This document shows, in pieces, positions 1 through 9,248 of a stretch of 64,000 nucleotides of DNA. The stretch comes from Trichomonas tenax (taxonomy: Eukaryota; Parabasalia; Trichomonadida; Trichomonadidae), in the NCBI GenBank assembly GCA_023091735.1, contig JALKBU010000061.1:1-64000 (forward strand), given 5' to 3'. The notes beneath the pieces were generated by a model. It ran no database searches. It was given only the letters and a program-made list of their open reading frames with translations, and was not told the DNA's origin. Position 1 is the first letter of the stretch. Each line of letters begins with the position of its first letter. A program made the position numbers and the translations under genes.

Positions 1-857
1 GAAATCGTATATTTTTGGACGATTTGAAATGCAAACAATGATTTGATAGATATATAGACTGTGCCACTTACACCACTGGATAGACAACTATCAATATGTA
101 CATGAAAGTACTTTCAAATCGAAAAAAATATTAATCAGATAAAAAGTTATGAAGGTCGCGGGACTACACCGAAGAAGGAAAAATGTTGCTCCAAAATTAT
201 TGGATTTTATACCCCAAATCAATATTCAGCATCCTAAACTAGCTTGGCATGTCATACATTTAGTTGCGTTCTCTCAAATACCATCTCTTGATCCTTAAAG
301 CCCTATAATCTAGGCTTCAATAATTATTGTTTAGCATTCATGTTTAGATTATTTCCCAACTTACCCGGGCATACCACGAAAGTCGAAATACTCGAGAATT
401 TTCCTATCTTTCAATGCATTTTGCATATTTATTTTTTTAATCTTTTCTTTTTCTTTGCTATTTAGTAAATATATGCTTATTGTAGTATTTTTAATCAAAA
501 TCAACTTTACAAAAAAGATAGTTATAGAAAGATTCTGTTAAAAATAATAGGAGCGTAAAACTGAACACTTTGTCTTTTCAATTCCTTTTAATTTTGCGAT
601 CCTATTATTTTGAGGACTATATCCACCATAGTTTCGATATTTGGACATATTATAGCCAACATTCTTCTTCTAGTTCGGCAATTCTCCTCAAAATATTCAT
701 TCACAAAAAATCAAAAACTGACAATTTTATTTTTCAATTCTTGCAAAATCGTAATTTATGGATGATGATATAAATAAAGCTTTTTGTTAGTTCACAAAAA
801 ATCGAAATTTTGAGGAAAACCGTGAAAAATAAAAAAAAAAAATAAAATTATTTTCTA
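1..857. other. AT-rich spacer with no supported gene
   Basis: I see no recognisable gene here. Short open frames exist (for example a 49-codon ATG frame at 149-298 on the plus strand), but they have no recognisable domain. Positions 155-300 are somewhat less AT-rich and could be an old coding remnant. The last 20 bases before the Myb start are almost pure A/T. Confidence 0.5.
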
Positions 858-1367
858 ATGTCTGGGACTTATAACGAGATTCCCAATAACAGGAGAGGTG
901 TTAAAAAGCAGAAGTTCACGCCAGAAGATGATAAAAAGCTTCTACAGCTCATAGAGAAATATGGACTTTTCGATTGGGAATCTATTGCTAATGAAATGGA
1001 TAATAGGACACAGAGGCAGTGCAGAGACAGGTGGAATTACTATCTCAACCCAGATGTTATAAATAACAACTGGACTGGGAAAGAAGAAAAATTATTCATG
1101 AAAAAATATCAAAAATATTGTCCTAAATGGTCCCTTATATCGAAGTTTTTCGATAACAGAACTGACATCAATATCAAAAATCACTACATTGTCATGCAAA
1201 GAAAGGCAGTGAGAGAAAGCCAAGTGCCAAAGCAGATTCCTATGCCAACGGATATTAATGTTGTAACATACAACATGCAAGCGGAAAGCAATCACGACCT
1301 ATTTGATCCGAAATGGTTAGAAAAAAGGTGTTTCAACTCTCAATTTTTGGTCCTTTTTCAAAAATAA
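858..1367 (+). CDS. R2R3 Myb-like DNA-binding protein
   Basis: The 169-aa product is a small nuclear-type transcription regulator. Two SANT/Myb repeats are visible. Repeat 1 is at about residues 20-67 (FTPEDDKKLL, DWESIANEM, QCRDRWNYYL). Repeat 2 is at about 70-115 (WTGKEEKLFMKKY, KWSLISKFF, NIKNHYIV). Spaced Trp residues, with the first Trp of repeat 1 replaced by Phe, are typical of the R2R3 proteins expanded in trichomonads, several of which bind promoter elements (family knowledge). The C-terminal 50 residues are not conserved and carry no recognised domain. The start is the first ATG of the frame, and an A-rich leader precedes it. Targets cannot be deduced from the sequence. Confidence 0.85.
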   Translation: MSGTYNEIPNNRRGVKKQKFTPEDDKKLLQLIEKYGLFDWESIANEMDNRTQRQCRDRWNYYLNPDVINNNWTGKEEKLFMKKYQKYCPKWSLISKFFDNRTDINIKNHYIVMQRKAVRESQVPKQIPMPTDINVVTYNMQAESNHDLFDPKWLEKRCFNSQFLVLFQK

Positions 1368-1678
1368 TTATATATTTAGAATCTACACTTTTCGAGGAAT
1401 TTTTAAGTTATTGTTTTGGCAAAATGACGGATAAAAATATTTTTGCCATGTAAATATAAAATTAAGTTTTCATATATATGCTCTGTGTACATAAGTATAG
1501 CATACATCAGAGCTGCTTAAACTAAATCTAAAGTTTCATAAATGTTCGTGCATGAAATAATATTTGCCAAAATTTATTTGTCAAAGAAGACGAGTGTTTA
1601 CGCACAAAAAGTGAGATAAATATGATTCTATGAATGTTTATTGAATAAAAATTTTCGCAAATATTTTTATTTTTTATT
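1368..1678. other. Spacer with a TTTTGCCATGTAAAT motif
   Basis: This 311-bp gene-less spacer lies between the Myb gene and the pseudokinase gene. It contains the 15-mer TTTTGCCATGTAAAT at 1441-1455, which recurs in variants at other gene borders of this window. Nothing else was recognised. Confidence 0.5.
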
Positions 1679-3073
1679 ATGGATTACAAATTTGATAAAA
1701 ACAACTACGAGTTGCTTCACAAAATTGCGGAGTCAGACATATCCTGTGTCTGGGTGGCACGCAACATGCTGAATAACAGGCTCGTTTGCGCAAAACTCAT
1801 CGAGATGGATGCGTTTCCAGTGGATTTGGAAGAACTGAGAGCAAGAGTCTCGTTTTGGGCAACTTCGGACAACGAAAATCAGATCAAGTACTACGGTTCA
1901 TTCATTTCCGGTTCAACATTGTGGTTTTTATACGAATACATGGATGGAGGCTCGTTACATGATATACTGATGTTTGCATACCACCAGGGACTCGGTGATG
2001 AAGTTTTAATTGCTTCGATCGCAGAGCAAATTTTATTGTTTTTGAATTATTGGCACGAAAAGCACCAAATACATCGAGACATACGCCCAGAGACTATATT
2101 AGTCTCAAATGATGGCAACGTTAAAGTTGGCGCCATTGGCTCAACGACAAGTTTGATTATGCGAGGACAAAGGGCGCGCGCGCGTTTCTCGAACTCATAC
2201 AATGGCCCAGCAGCATATGCACCACCAGAGGTATCATTACACAATGGATACACAGAGAAAGCAGATATTTGGAGTTTTGGAATCACTGTCTATGAGTTAG
2301 CGACAGGACACCACCCGTATCAAGGTGTCGATGAAATGAATGTTACGAAGGAGATCCTTTCGAAGACACCAGAAACGACAATCTTGAAAGATGAAATTCA
2401 AGCATCGAATTACTCTTCTAAATTCCTTGAATTCCTCAAGCAATGCCTCAACACAAACCAAGCGAAAAGATTGTCAGCGAAAGAATTGCTTAAATCCGCA
2501 TTCATTAAAGAATCAAAAGGACCAAAGTATATCGCTTCTACTTTGATGGCAAACATGCCTCCTCTCTACAAGAGGTACGAAGTGATCCACAAGCAGATCA
2601 AAGAACAGCCACAGGAGAATCCTGAGTGGACACAAATTGCTCAAAGCTTCAAATTCTCGAACACTAAAACAGATAACAAAGTTACTCCAATTAAACCTGA
2701 ACAGAAGATATCTCCTTCACAGAGCGGCAGCCTGGCATCACCTAAGTCTGATGACAACTCTGATATGTGCTCTGGTGAAGATCCAGCGAACATTGTTCAC
2801 AAAGGAAGATTCATTGTCACATACAGCAAGAAAGCAGCGAGAAAGCGATCATTAAAGCATAAATCAGCAAGCCAGTCTAACATAGAAGATCTAAGCGAGC
2901 AGTCTGTTTCGGGAACAAGCTCCTGCGACAATCTTGCTAACTATGACAAGAAGATTGAAGAACTTCGTATTCGCGCTGATTTCGTCGAAGAAGCTTTCGA
3001 TAACTTGTCAAAGCAAATTGCTGAAGCACAGCAGATCGTGAACAGCATCAAGGCGAAGAGGAATTCTCAGTAA
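1679..3073 (+). CDS. Ste20/GCK-like pseudokinase with C-terminal coiled coil
   Basis: The 464-aa product has a protein-kinase fold at about residues 10-285 that most resembles the Ste20/germinal-centre kinases (OSR1/SPAK and STRAD-like). Landmarks are VCAK with Lys39, a C-helix Glu near residue 52, HRDIRPETI at 132-140, APPEV, and KADIWSFGITVYELATG. The glycine-rich loop has no glycines (KIAESDISCVW). The usual Asn after HRD is Thr139. The DFG motif is AIG at 152-154. The loss of both metal-binding residues argues against normal catalysis and for a scaffold or allosteric role, as known for STRAD. The tail is Ser/Lys rich and ends in a predicted coiled coil (about 420-460). The gene converges with the ankyrin gene about 70 bp downstream. 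The kinase fold is certain; inactivity is inferred. Confidence 0.85.
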   Translation: MDYKFDKNNYELLHKIAESDISCVWVARNMLNNRLVCAKLIEMDAFPVDLEELRARVSFWATSDNENQIKYYGSFISGSTLWFLYEYMDGGSLHDILMFAYHQGLGDEVLIASIAEQILLFLNYWHEKHQIHRDIRPETILVSNDGNVKVGAIGSTTSLIMRGQRARARFSNSYNGPAAYAPPEVSLHNGYTEKADIWSFGITVYELATGHHPYQGVDEMNVTKEILSKTPETTILKDEIQASNYSSKFLEFLKQCLNTNQAKRLSAKELLKSAFIKESKGPKYIASTLMANMPPLYKRYEVIHKQIKEQPQENPEWTQIAQSFKFSNTKTDNKVTPIKPEQKISPSQSGSLASPKSDDNSDMCSGEDPANIVHKGRFIVTYSKKAARKRSLKHKSASQSNIEDLSEQSVSGTSSCDNLANYDKKIEELRIRADFVEEAFDNLSKQIAEAQQIVNSIKAKRNSQ

Positions 3074-3143
3074 TCTCTTTATTCTTTTTTTTATTCTATC
3101 TGTTATTAACAATAATAAATCAAAACTATGTTTTCAAACAATT

Positions 3144-4211
3144 TTATTTAGCAATCAAATATTCGAACATCTGCAAATATGATTTGATTGAAGGAGATGC
3201 ATAAGAGAATATAGAGAACCCTGAATTATCTTTATGCTGTGTGTCAGCGTTGTTATTGACTAATATCTTAAATGCTTCAAGCTTATCTTTATAAGCAGCC
3301 AAAGTGAGAGGTGTCCATCCATCTAAATCGCAACGATTAACATCTGCATTATTTTTAATCATAAAACGCAATATCTTGATTGCGTCTGATCTAATAGCTG
3401 CAAATATTGGTGTCTCTTGGTTGGGATTTTCTTGGGAGTTGATATCAAAACCAAGGCTGAGTATATATTGAACTAAATCAAAGTTTGCTGCTTCGATCGC
3501 GGCTTCAAAAACACTTTGAGTTTTAAGTGAATCTAAACTAAGTTTTTCTACTTGTGATTTCAATAATGGCATATTGTGGTACTTGATGCAGATCTCGAGA
3601 GGTATATTTATGTCATATAAATCAGATAAGAAAATTGCAATATTATTTCGATGATATTTGATTGATCTTTTAAGTTGGTTCTTTAAATCTATGCTGTTAT
3701 TGATATAATGCATAATTATCTGATCATTACCACCTTTTATAGCATATTTTGCAAAATTTTCAATGATTTTCTGGAAATGCAGCAACGAGTATTTGAAACA
3801 CTTTTCTGCACCAAATGCAGCACTTAGAATAACCGGACCATTACCAGATTGTAATTTTTCAAAATCGAATTTTAATTTTAATGTTTCTAAGTCATCATTA
3901 ATGAATATGTCAAGTATTTCCTTGTCTAGATTATCATACTCGCATTGCAAAAAATCTTCTAATAATTTAATTTCGTTCAAACTTATTTCGCTTCTTCCGT
4001 CTGAAACAAACTCGTGAAATAGTGTTTTGTATGTATTTGAATGTTCTGGTCTAATTTTTATTAGTAGATAAAGCAAATTTATGAAGAAATGTAAATCAAA
4101 ACGCCAAAATTTAGCGTAAATGAGTTCAACTGTATCTTTGATCGTTTTTTGATCGAAATTAAAAAGAGATTCAATAAGTTTTGATGTGTCATTTAAAGGT
4201 TCAAAATCCAT
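3144..4211 (-). CDS. DUF3447-type ankyrin-repeat protein
   Basis: The 355-aa product resembles the very large trichomonad family with an N-terminal helical DUF3447-like region and C-terminal ankyrin repeats. Clear repeats lie in the last 130 residues: NQETPIFAAIRSDAIKILRF followed by NADVNRCDLDGWTPLTLAAY and KDNSGFSIFSYAS. The longest frame extends to 4238 but begins with TTG. The first ATG is at 4211, and an initiator-like TCATTTT lies about 34 bp upstream (4240-4247, minus strand), so I take 4211 as the start. The gene is intact, unlike the related pseudogene at 36.7 kb. Ankyrin proteins mediate protein contacts; the partner is unknown. It converges with the upstream pseudokinase gene. Confidence 0.8.
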   Translation of the reverse strand: MDFEPLNDTSKLIESLFNFDQKTIKDTVELIYAKFWRFDLHFFINLLYLLIKIRPEHSNTYKTLFHEFVSDGRSEISLNEIKLLEDFLQCEYDNLDKEILDIFINDDLETLKLKFDFEKLQSGNGPVILSAAFGAEKCFKYSLLHFQKIIENFAKYAIKGGNDQIIMHYINNSIDLKNQLKRSIKYHRNNIAIFLSDLYDINIPLEICIKYHNMPLLKSQVEKLSLDSLKTQSVFEAAIEAANFDLVQYILSLGFDINSQENPNQETPIFAAIRSDAIKILRFMIKNNADVNRCDLDGWTPLTLAAYKDKLEAFKILVNNNADTQHKDNSGFSIFSYASPSIKSYLQMFEYLIAK

Positions 4212-4239
4212 CAAAATTATTGAATCAAAAATCAACAAA

Positions 4240-4247
4240 GAAAATGA
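4240..4247 (-). promoter_or_regulatory. Initiator-like element of the ankyrin gene
   Basis: Read on the minus strand this is TCATTTTC, matching the T. vaginalis initiator pattern TCA, pyrimidine, T/A. It sits about 34 bases before the ATG at 4211. The assignment is by match and position only. Confidence 0.45.
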
Positions 4248-4684
4248 TTATAAAAACACTACGAAATGAAAATGATCAAAAAAATTAACACTTTTTATAA
4301 TCAATCTCTGTTCATATATGTTATTTTTGTCAAAATATTTAGGTTTGAATTTATTTTTTCAATATACTTACTAATTCAGCTATATTTATAATATACATGA
4401 ACTATATTAGTTGTATCTAAACTTACATGATTCAAATACAAAACAATAAAATATTAACAATATAATTTTCCTATTTGAAAATTATATCCAAAATTTATAA
4501 TGTCCTATTGAATCTTTGTGTATTCCATCATTGCCATATTTTAAAATTATATAAAATATCAAATTTTCAAAAATTGTTTTGAACAACTTTACTTTTAAAA
4601 TCTTAAAGCCTATGTTATAGCATATCAAACAATTAAATATTTTTAACTAATATTTTTCTTCACTCTCGAGATCATTAACTTCAT

Positions 4685-4708
4685 TACCCAGTTCCACAAT
4701 ACTTTAGC
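4685..4708 (+). repeat. Left terminal inverted repeat
   Basis: This is a 24-base end matching 6895-6918 in inverted orientation with a single mismatch (C to T at the tenth base). An exact boundary is not proven. Confidence 0.55.
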
Positions 4709-4855
4709 TACAGGTCTAAAGCAGGGGGTGTCAGGAATTTTGATTAAAGTTTGGTTGTTCGAAACAGCGTTGGTGCGTTTTTTCCTTTTTTGAGTCACCT
4801 TTCTGTAAAAAAGAATTTAGTGTCACCATTGCATAAAAATGATGAATGTTAAATT

Positions 4856-4935
4856 GTGGTGTAGTGGTTTAGTTAATGCTAAAGGTTATTTATGCAATTG
4901 GTTCGACTCCTTAAAGCTTTTTTATATTTTTTTTT
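4856..4935 (+). other. Degenerate tRNA-like Pol III promoter sequence
   Basis: An A-box-like stretch (GTGTAGTGGTTTAGTTAATG) is followed about 30 bases later by a perfect B-box core, GGTTCGACTCC (4900-4910), and then by long T-runs that could end Pol III transcription. The T-arm does not pair (only two G-C pairs flank the loop), and no acceptor stem forms, so this is not a functional tRNA. It may be a tRNA relic or a tRNA-derived promoter of a SINE-like sequence inside the 4.7-6.9 kb unit. Confidence 0.4.
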
Positions 4936-6894
4936 TCTTTTTGCCAAAAAAAAATATTTTAAATTCCATGAAATACATTATATCTAAGATATACATGGTA
5001 TAGTGATGTCAAAAATATCATATCCTGCTCATCCGGCAGGAAAATTATAATGAAATTTATTATTAGTTCATTTATCATGCTTTTAATTCAATGTCATCTC
5101 TCCATAGTTAGTGAATACTATTTATATTATTAGTTAGAATGACTCAAATATGCTGAAAAAATTTCTCTGATCAAAACAAGCGATTTATTTTTTTGTTCTA
5201 ACATTTAAGAGGGAGAAAATGAAATTCGAATAATGGCTTGGATTTTATAATTATTACATAATGAATGCTGATTGAACAAATCGTTAAAATAGACATTTTC
5301 AATTTTTTTCATTCATTTTTGAAGGCAAGCTTGCTTGTATGCTAGGAAATGTGTAGTGATAGATAGTTATTGTAACTGAATTTGTTGCAAGCTTGTTTCG
5401 ATCTGATTTGTAGTGAATGAGCTTGTTTGCAAATTAAAATTGTGATCACCAACTACAAGCATCTGGTGCCACAACGCCACAAGGAACACTACTTCCATGT
5501 ATTGCGATGACTTCTGTTGTGTAGTTGCTGACCATGATATTTCTGTCACTTTTACAATTTTCCCGCCAAATATATTTGTTAACATATGTTCTTGCTTCGT
5601 ATATAATATGTGTATATATTTTGAAAATAAATTACTGAATTAAAATAGCTCTAAGTCTCTATTTCAATGAAAAAATGCAACAAAAGTATTTATGATCAAA
5701 AAAATTAAATAATCTTTTGTTAAAAAGGGTGAGATAAAGCTGAATGCGATGATGATAATATGATGACTTATCACCTACATATGTATCCAATTAAATATCA
5801 ATACCCAATCTGTTCATTTTTAGTAATCCTGATTTTACCTCGTTATTATTCACTTGATTTGTCCATTTTCAACGCAGACAAATCAGTGTCTACTAAATGT
5901 TGGGCTTACAGGATAAAAATGTGTTGCTTTTTATTCGCAAAATATTTAATCTTAATTTGCAATCCTTACTTTTCATCCATACAGCATGCAAACAACATGA
6001 GTAATGATAACCCGTCAGTTAACATCAAAATAAATCAAGACATTTTTTTGATATAATATTGAATAATATATTTTTCATGCTTTATGTATCCACAGCATTT
6101 TAGATGGGAAAATTTTTCATTTGCCACCAAAATTAGACCTTAAATATTCATACTGGTGGAGAAAAATCGAGATGTTTGAGTAGGCGTAGAAAATTCAGTG
6201 ACGCCATTTTTGAAAAAAGTTAGATTAATGAGTATTACATAGTGAAAATGTTCCACATTATGAAAATATTTAATTTCAAATACTACCCTATGAATTACAT
6301 TAAAGTTTTTACTAAGATCTGATATGATAATTTATTTATATATTGCTTTAGTAGTTATAATTAAGCAGATGATTCCTTGTATGATACTAATAACAATGAG
6401 AGAATTAAATTTACATGAATAAGCGTAATCATCATTATTTTGTGAAAATCATCAGTAAAATTTCAACGTTTTGTTGGATTTGATTGATGTTCTATGTATG
6501 GATGTGCTAGAATTCGCCTGTATTTTGCGATTCTGCACTCAAATATGAGAAATTATTGTTTTTCGTGATTGAATAATTTTGGACCTAAAATTGTTAACGG
6601 TATGATAATACTTTTATTACAGAAGTGGATAGTGTATACAATTTATTTGGAGAACTTGAAGTCAAAATTAATGATCATCGTATGAATTTCTGAGATATGA
6701 AGAAATTACATAATTTATGAGCTGATTTTTTGAAGTTTATTGGTACTCATGTATTGCATGGTATGCGTTAATTCATGCGGAAAAGCCTCAGCTTGCAGTT
6801 TACATATGAGTTTGGGGTAAACAGCGTTGAACCATTCATTAAAAAATGAATCTGACAATATGACATGTAAACACCTAAAAAGGCAGGGGGAGTG

Positions 6895-6918
6895 GCTAAA
6901 GTATTGTGAAACTGGGTA
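6895..6918 (-). repeat. Right terminal inverted repeat
   Basis: This is the inverted partner of 4685-4708. GCTAAAGTATTGTGAAACTG begins at 6895 and runs outward to GGGTA. Confidence 0.55.
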
Positions 6919-7051
6919 TTATGCACTATCAGGTGATTAAAATCGAGAATCTATAATATAGTTATCTATATATAGAAGATGTATGTTATGATTTGAAAAG
7001 AAAATCATATTCTTGCAAGTGCAGTTACTGAGATAAGATCAAAATAAAATA

Positions 7052-8626
7052 ATGCCTATCGCTATCCGCTTCGTGCTTCACCAGAGACCGGCAAGAAAGT
7101 GGACGGAGGTAGAATCACCGTTCGTTGGGTGGAAGCACTACTACAGACCGCCATGGCTCATGATAATTCACATTTTAGACGTAATTATATTATTCAATAT
7201 TTATGTTCGCATTATATTGCCATCAATCAAATACACATTCCTCGCACGTAATTTGTTTACTACGAATCTTTGTCCAGACAATGATATTTTTGCGCCTTTT
7301 TCAAGGATATCAGATATAACAGATTGGGTTGAGCAATTTACAGATAATCTTGAAAATATGATAACAAGGTCCTTCATGCAGCTGTATTTAGTCGATGAAT
7401 TCAACCCATTTCAATTCGATATCGAATGGCGAAATGGAAGTAAGTCTTCTTATCCAGATATATATGTTGACTTAACATTATTCCATCACATATCGAAATT
7501 GGAACTCTCTACAGACTTTTATTCCGTTTCTCCGCTCTCATCGATCCCTGGATGCACAAAATGGCATGTTTCTACTGAAATTTTTCCAAATGAAGGCAGC
7601 TATACATATACCAGTGCACCAGTAATCACTAGAGAGAGATGTCCTGGTGTTTTCATGAGTATTATCACAGAAAAAACAACACCTAATCAGAGTCTTCCAA
7701 TTCCAAGCTTAAGGATGAGTGGAGCCAATAGAAAATACATTCAGCGTGAGGCACCAAAGAAATCTTCCAAATTCATTAAATCACGAGTGATTCCTCAACA
7801 AAAACCTGTCAGAAGAGCTCCTTCATCTTCAGGAAAAGGCCGCAAGCTATTGGCTGACTTCCCACAGGATTTACTTCCAAATCGAAAAATTCCACAATCG
7901 GTTTTATTACGCAGCAATTCTATGTCTCTCGCTGTTCTTTCTTTCATTGGAACTATATATCTCGCTATCAGCTTCTACAGGCACATCAAGCAACACAACA
8001 ATTGGCACTCCACGGACTCAATATACAAAGATTTAACTCTTTATGATCAATTGCACTTCTCGTTGGGATTTTGGAATCCAATGCATCTTGTTACTGAAGC
8101 ATTTTTGTTTATTTGCTCAACATATTGTATGGCCGAATCCCAGATAATGACGCAGTATCCATCAAATCGTATGTTGATATTCTTTGCGTTTGCATTCTTT
8201 TCGACATATGTCGTTGCTTGCAGATGGTTTATTTACACTCCACGATTTTATCAACTTATTAGAATCATCCGTGTTGTTATGGTTCAAATCATCACTATCA
8301 TCATTGGTTTGTCGCCTCTTGTTGTCGGCCTTATGTTCTTCGGATCTTTCTTCTTTGGATTTGTATCTGATATTTCCAGATCTTTCTTCAGATTCTTCCA
8401 AATGTTCGTTGGTGCAACATTCGGTGATGACCTTTTCTTTATGTTCACGTATTACACAGATGGTACAGATTTGTTCAATCTCCTTGCATTGATCTATATT
8501 ACAGCCGTTGCTATTGTTGCAGGCTATGTTTGCTTCCCATCTTTCACATCAACAATTTCATTCCTTCACAAAACAGAAGTCATTCCAGCAGAAGAGCGCG
8601 AAAAGCTCGAAAGGGCAGAAGAATAA
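7052..8626 (+). CDS. Mucolipin (TRPML)-like cation channel
   Basis: The 524-aa product resembles the mucolipin branch of TRP/polycystin channels, which conduct cations across lysosome-type membranes (family knowledge). A first membrane helix lies at about residues 35-60. A long soluble luminal loop (about 60-285) is followed by about five more hydrophobic helices. The pore region FFRFFQMFVGATFGDDLFFM (about 448-467) contains the GDD that corresponds to the selectivity filter NGDD of mucolipins. The loop carries a Lys/Arg-rich, probably disordered patch (about 230-270). The C-tail is short and charged, with no EF-hand or coiled coil as in polycystin-2. The start is the only early ATG. Polycystin-like is the main alternative. 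Confidence 0.75.
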   Translation: MPIAIRFVLHQRPARKWTEVESPFVGWKHYYRPPWLMIIHILDVIILFNIYVRIILPSIKYTFLARNLFTTNLCPDNDIFAPFSRISDITDWVEQFTDNLENMITRSFMQLYLVDEFNPFQFDIEWRNGSKSSYPDIYVDLTLFHHISKLELSTDFYSVSPLSSIPGCTKWHVSTEIFPNEGSYTYTSAPVITRERCPGVFMSIITEKTTPNQSLPIPSLRMSGANRKYIQREAPKKSSKFIKSRVIPQQKPVRRAPSSSGKGRKLLADFPQDLLPNRKIPQSVLLRSNSMSLAVLSFIGTIYLAISFYRHIKQHNNWHSTDSIYKDLTLYDQLHFSLGFWNPMHLVTEAFLFICSTYCMAESQIMTQYPSNRMLIFFAFAFFSTYVVACRWFIYTPRFYQLIRIIRVVMVQIITIIIGLSPLVVGLMFFGSFFFGFVSDISRSFFRFFQMFVGATFGDDLFFMFTYYTDGTDLFNLLALIYITAVAIVAGYVCFPSFTSTISFLHKTEVIPAEEREKLERAEE

Positions 8627-8825
8627 TTTATCCTCATCATTTGTTATTTGTATAAATAAAAGTTGTTTTCTTTCTATCAAAACAAACTGAATATTCTACC
8701 TATGAAAATTTCTTTAAACTTTTTTCGATAATATATTTATTCGCACATCAAAATAAAAATGAGAGCCATTGAGTAGATTGTAAGTTTAAATCATGGGCAA
8801 CTTCATCCTGAATATCAATCACAAA

Positions 8826-8868
8826 GTTAAATTCGCTGTTCACTCTTATTAAAGAGTTCGAATTTAAC
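8826..8868. repeat. Short hairpin-forming inverted repeat
   Basis: GTTAAATTCG (8826-8835) pairs perfectly with CGAATTTAAC (8859-8868), with an inner CTCTT/AAGAG pair. It lies about 200 bp past the channel gene and could act in 3' end formation, or could be chance. Confidence 0.4.
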
Positions 8869-9150
8869 AATTCTTTTCCCTAAAACTAATATTCTTCGAG
8901 CAAAAAATGCTTCAGATATATAAGATGCAATATAGCTCATTAATAAGGAAATGAATATCATTGATTATATATGAAACATCAAAATCTATGCAACTCGATA
9001 TCAAGCCTAATTTTAAACATTTTTTTCAAACATGCTAATAAAATCATGATACTTTATATATTTGGTTTACATGAAAGAGTACTAAGTATGTATAAAAGAT
9101 AGAGTTCATGATATTGATTAGGAGAGATGAAAAAATGAAATAAAAATACT

Positions 9151-9180
9151 AATTTACATGACATATTTTGCCGTGTAAAT
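9151..9180. promoter_or_regulatory. Back-to-back ACATG/CATGT intergenic motif pair
   Basis: AATTTACATGACA and TTTTGCCGTGTAAAT face each other in 30 bases, 70 bp before the CFAP251-like start. The same motif recurs at several other gene borders. A binding-site role is inferred. Confidence 0.35.
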
Positions 9181-9199
9181 CAAGAACGTTAATTAATTG

Positions 9200-9207
9200 T
9201 CACTTTT
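9200..9207 (+). promoter_or_regulatory. Initiator-like element of the CFAP251-like gene
   Basis: TCACTTTT matches the T. vaginalis initiator consensus (TCA, pyrimidine, T, T/A). It lies roughly 49 bases before the ATG chosen at 9249. Confidence 0.45.
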
Positions 9208-9248
9208 AATTGTCCCTTTTCTCTGAAGCAAAAAATAACGAAAATTTG

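Larger units (their letters stand above)
4685..6918. mobile_element. Gene-less 2.2-kb unit bounded by 24-bp inverted ends
   Basis: The left end (4685-4708) reads TACCCAGTTCCACAATACTT followed by TAGC. The right end (6895-6918) is its reverse complement with one mismatch. Just inside each end is a G-run (AGCAGGGGG on the left, GGCAGGGGG on the right). A possible short target duplication (TA or ATT) flanks it, but the AT-rich context makes that weak. No transposase frame is visible; the short frames at 5367-5585 and 5760-6056 have no recognised domain. It looks like a non-autonomous terminal-inverted-repeat element of unknown family. Confidence 0.5.
8627..9248. other. Spacer with hairpin and GCCGTGTAAAT motif
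   Basis: This gene-less spacer lies between the channel gene and the CFAP251-like gene. It contains a perfect 10-bp inverted repeat at 8826-8868. Near the next gene it has a paired motif, AATTTACATGACA facing TTTTGCCGTGTAAAT (9151-9180), and an initiator-like TCACTTTT at about 9200. Confidence 0.5.

Noticed and set aside
149..298. 49-codon ATG frame
   Set aside because: Too short and unrecognised. It could be coding, but nothing supports it beyond an open frame.
570..773. 67-codon plus-strand frame as a gene
   Set aside because: No in-frame ATG start (begins TTG), low-complexity composition, and no domain.
4856..4925. Functional tRNA gene
   Set aside because: A- and B-box-like sequences are present, but the T-arm has only two pairs and no acceptor or anticodon stem forms.
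5367..6056. Short frames inside the 2.2-kb unit as a transposase
   Set aside because: 72 and 98 codons without catalytic motifs, and AT-rich chance frames are common here.
9210..9248. Upstream extension of the CFAP251-like protein
   Set aside because: It begins with TTG. The first ATG is 9249, and homology to WDR66 starts after it.
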